This document shows positions 6,072 through 6,165 of a stretch of DNA of 6,165 bases, piece by piece. The position numbers were made by a program, and so were the translations under genes. Below the pieces are notes generated by a model, which ran no database searches, was not told where the DNA came from, and saw only the letters and a list, made by a program, of their open reading frames with translations. Positions within the stretch are counted from its first letter, which is position 1. Each line of letters opens with the position of its first letter. Source of the stretch: an uncultured Lachnospiraceae bacterium. Its GTDB lineage: Bacteria > Bacillota > Clostridia > Lachnospirales > Lachnospiraceae. Location of the stretch: positions 19,283 to 25,447 of the forward strand of contig CAJUQZ010000052.1 of the NCBI GenBank assembly GCA_910588755.1, read 5' to 3'.

Positions 6072-6165
6072 CATGTTTCAAAATTCATTCCCGCCAGCTG
6101 CACGCCCCATTTTGCGTGATATTTGCGCCAAATTCAGGTTACATAGCCCGCTATGCGCCCTTCAT
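6072..6165. other. Tail to window edge: palindromic non-coding sequence, possible repeat element
   Basis: Small inverted repeats are present: ATTTG-CGC-CAAAT (6121-6133) and CATAGC-CC-GCTATG (6142-6155), plus TTTGCG twice (6111-6116 and 6122-6127). A forward frame from ATG 6073 stays open to the window end (31 codons), but it has no well-placed ribosome binding site and no recognisable protein similarity. On the minus strand a frame ending at TGA just above base 6080 is also open to the edge. I call neither as a gene. The stretch may continue the repeat region on its left. Confidence 0.4.

Overview
The window looks like part of a fructan or fructo-oligosaccharide utilisation locus from a Gram-positive anaerobe of the Clostridia, most likely a gut Lachnospiraceae. 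That placement is an inference. It rests on the GC-moderate coding style, strong AGGAGG-type ribosome binding sites, a TTG start, two lipoprotein signal peptides of Gram-positive style, and the appearance of the solute-binding protein. No marker gene fixes the species.

Layout: three genes, all on the + strand, with nothing credible on the minus strand. (1) At 123-1802 is a lipoprotein solute-binding protein of a carbohydrate ABC importer (the large, about 550-residue LplA/YtcQ-like type). (2) At 2002-3489 is a cytoplasmic glycoside hydrolase family 32 (GH32) beta-fructosidase or sucrose-6-phosphate-hydrolase-like enzyme with all canonical motifs. (3) At 3573-5945 is a surface lipoprotein in which an N-terminal laminin-G/concanavalin-like domain is fused to a divergent GH32 module. 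Its catalytic signatures are altered: WMNDPNG reads WMNEPHAP, RDP reads RDA, and EC reads EL.

The genes make a simple working model. The anchored GH32 lipoprotein cuts (or transglycosylates) a fructose polymer at the cell surface, the binding protein hands short products to an ABC permease, and the cytoplasmic GH32 enzyme releases fructose and any sucrose-derived glucose. The permease genes, an ATPase, a fructokinase and a regulator are not in the window.

Non-coding parts: 1-122 is a leader holding a 12-bp palindrome and a perfect 10-bp-stem hairpin. The 199-base gap 1803-2001 contains a long hairpin (16 pairs with one 2-base bulge) and a 10-bp palindrome. The 83-base gap 3490-3572 carries an 11-base direct repeat. 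The 220-base tail 5946-6165 carries a strong hairpin, two copies of a 40-base tandem repeat built around CGCTATAGCG-type palindromes, and a further palindromic stretch reaching the window edge. That tail looks like an extragenic repeat region rather than genes. The most unusual item is the altered active-site signature of the third gene.
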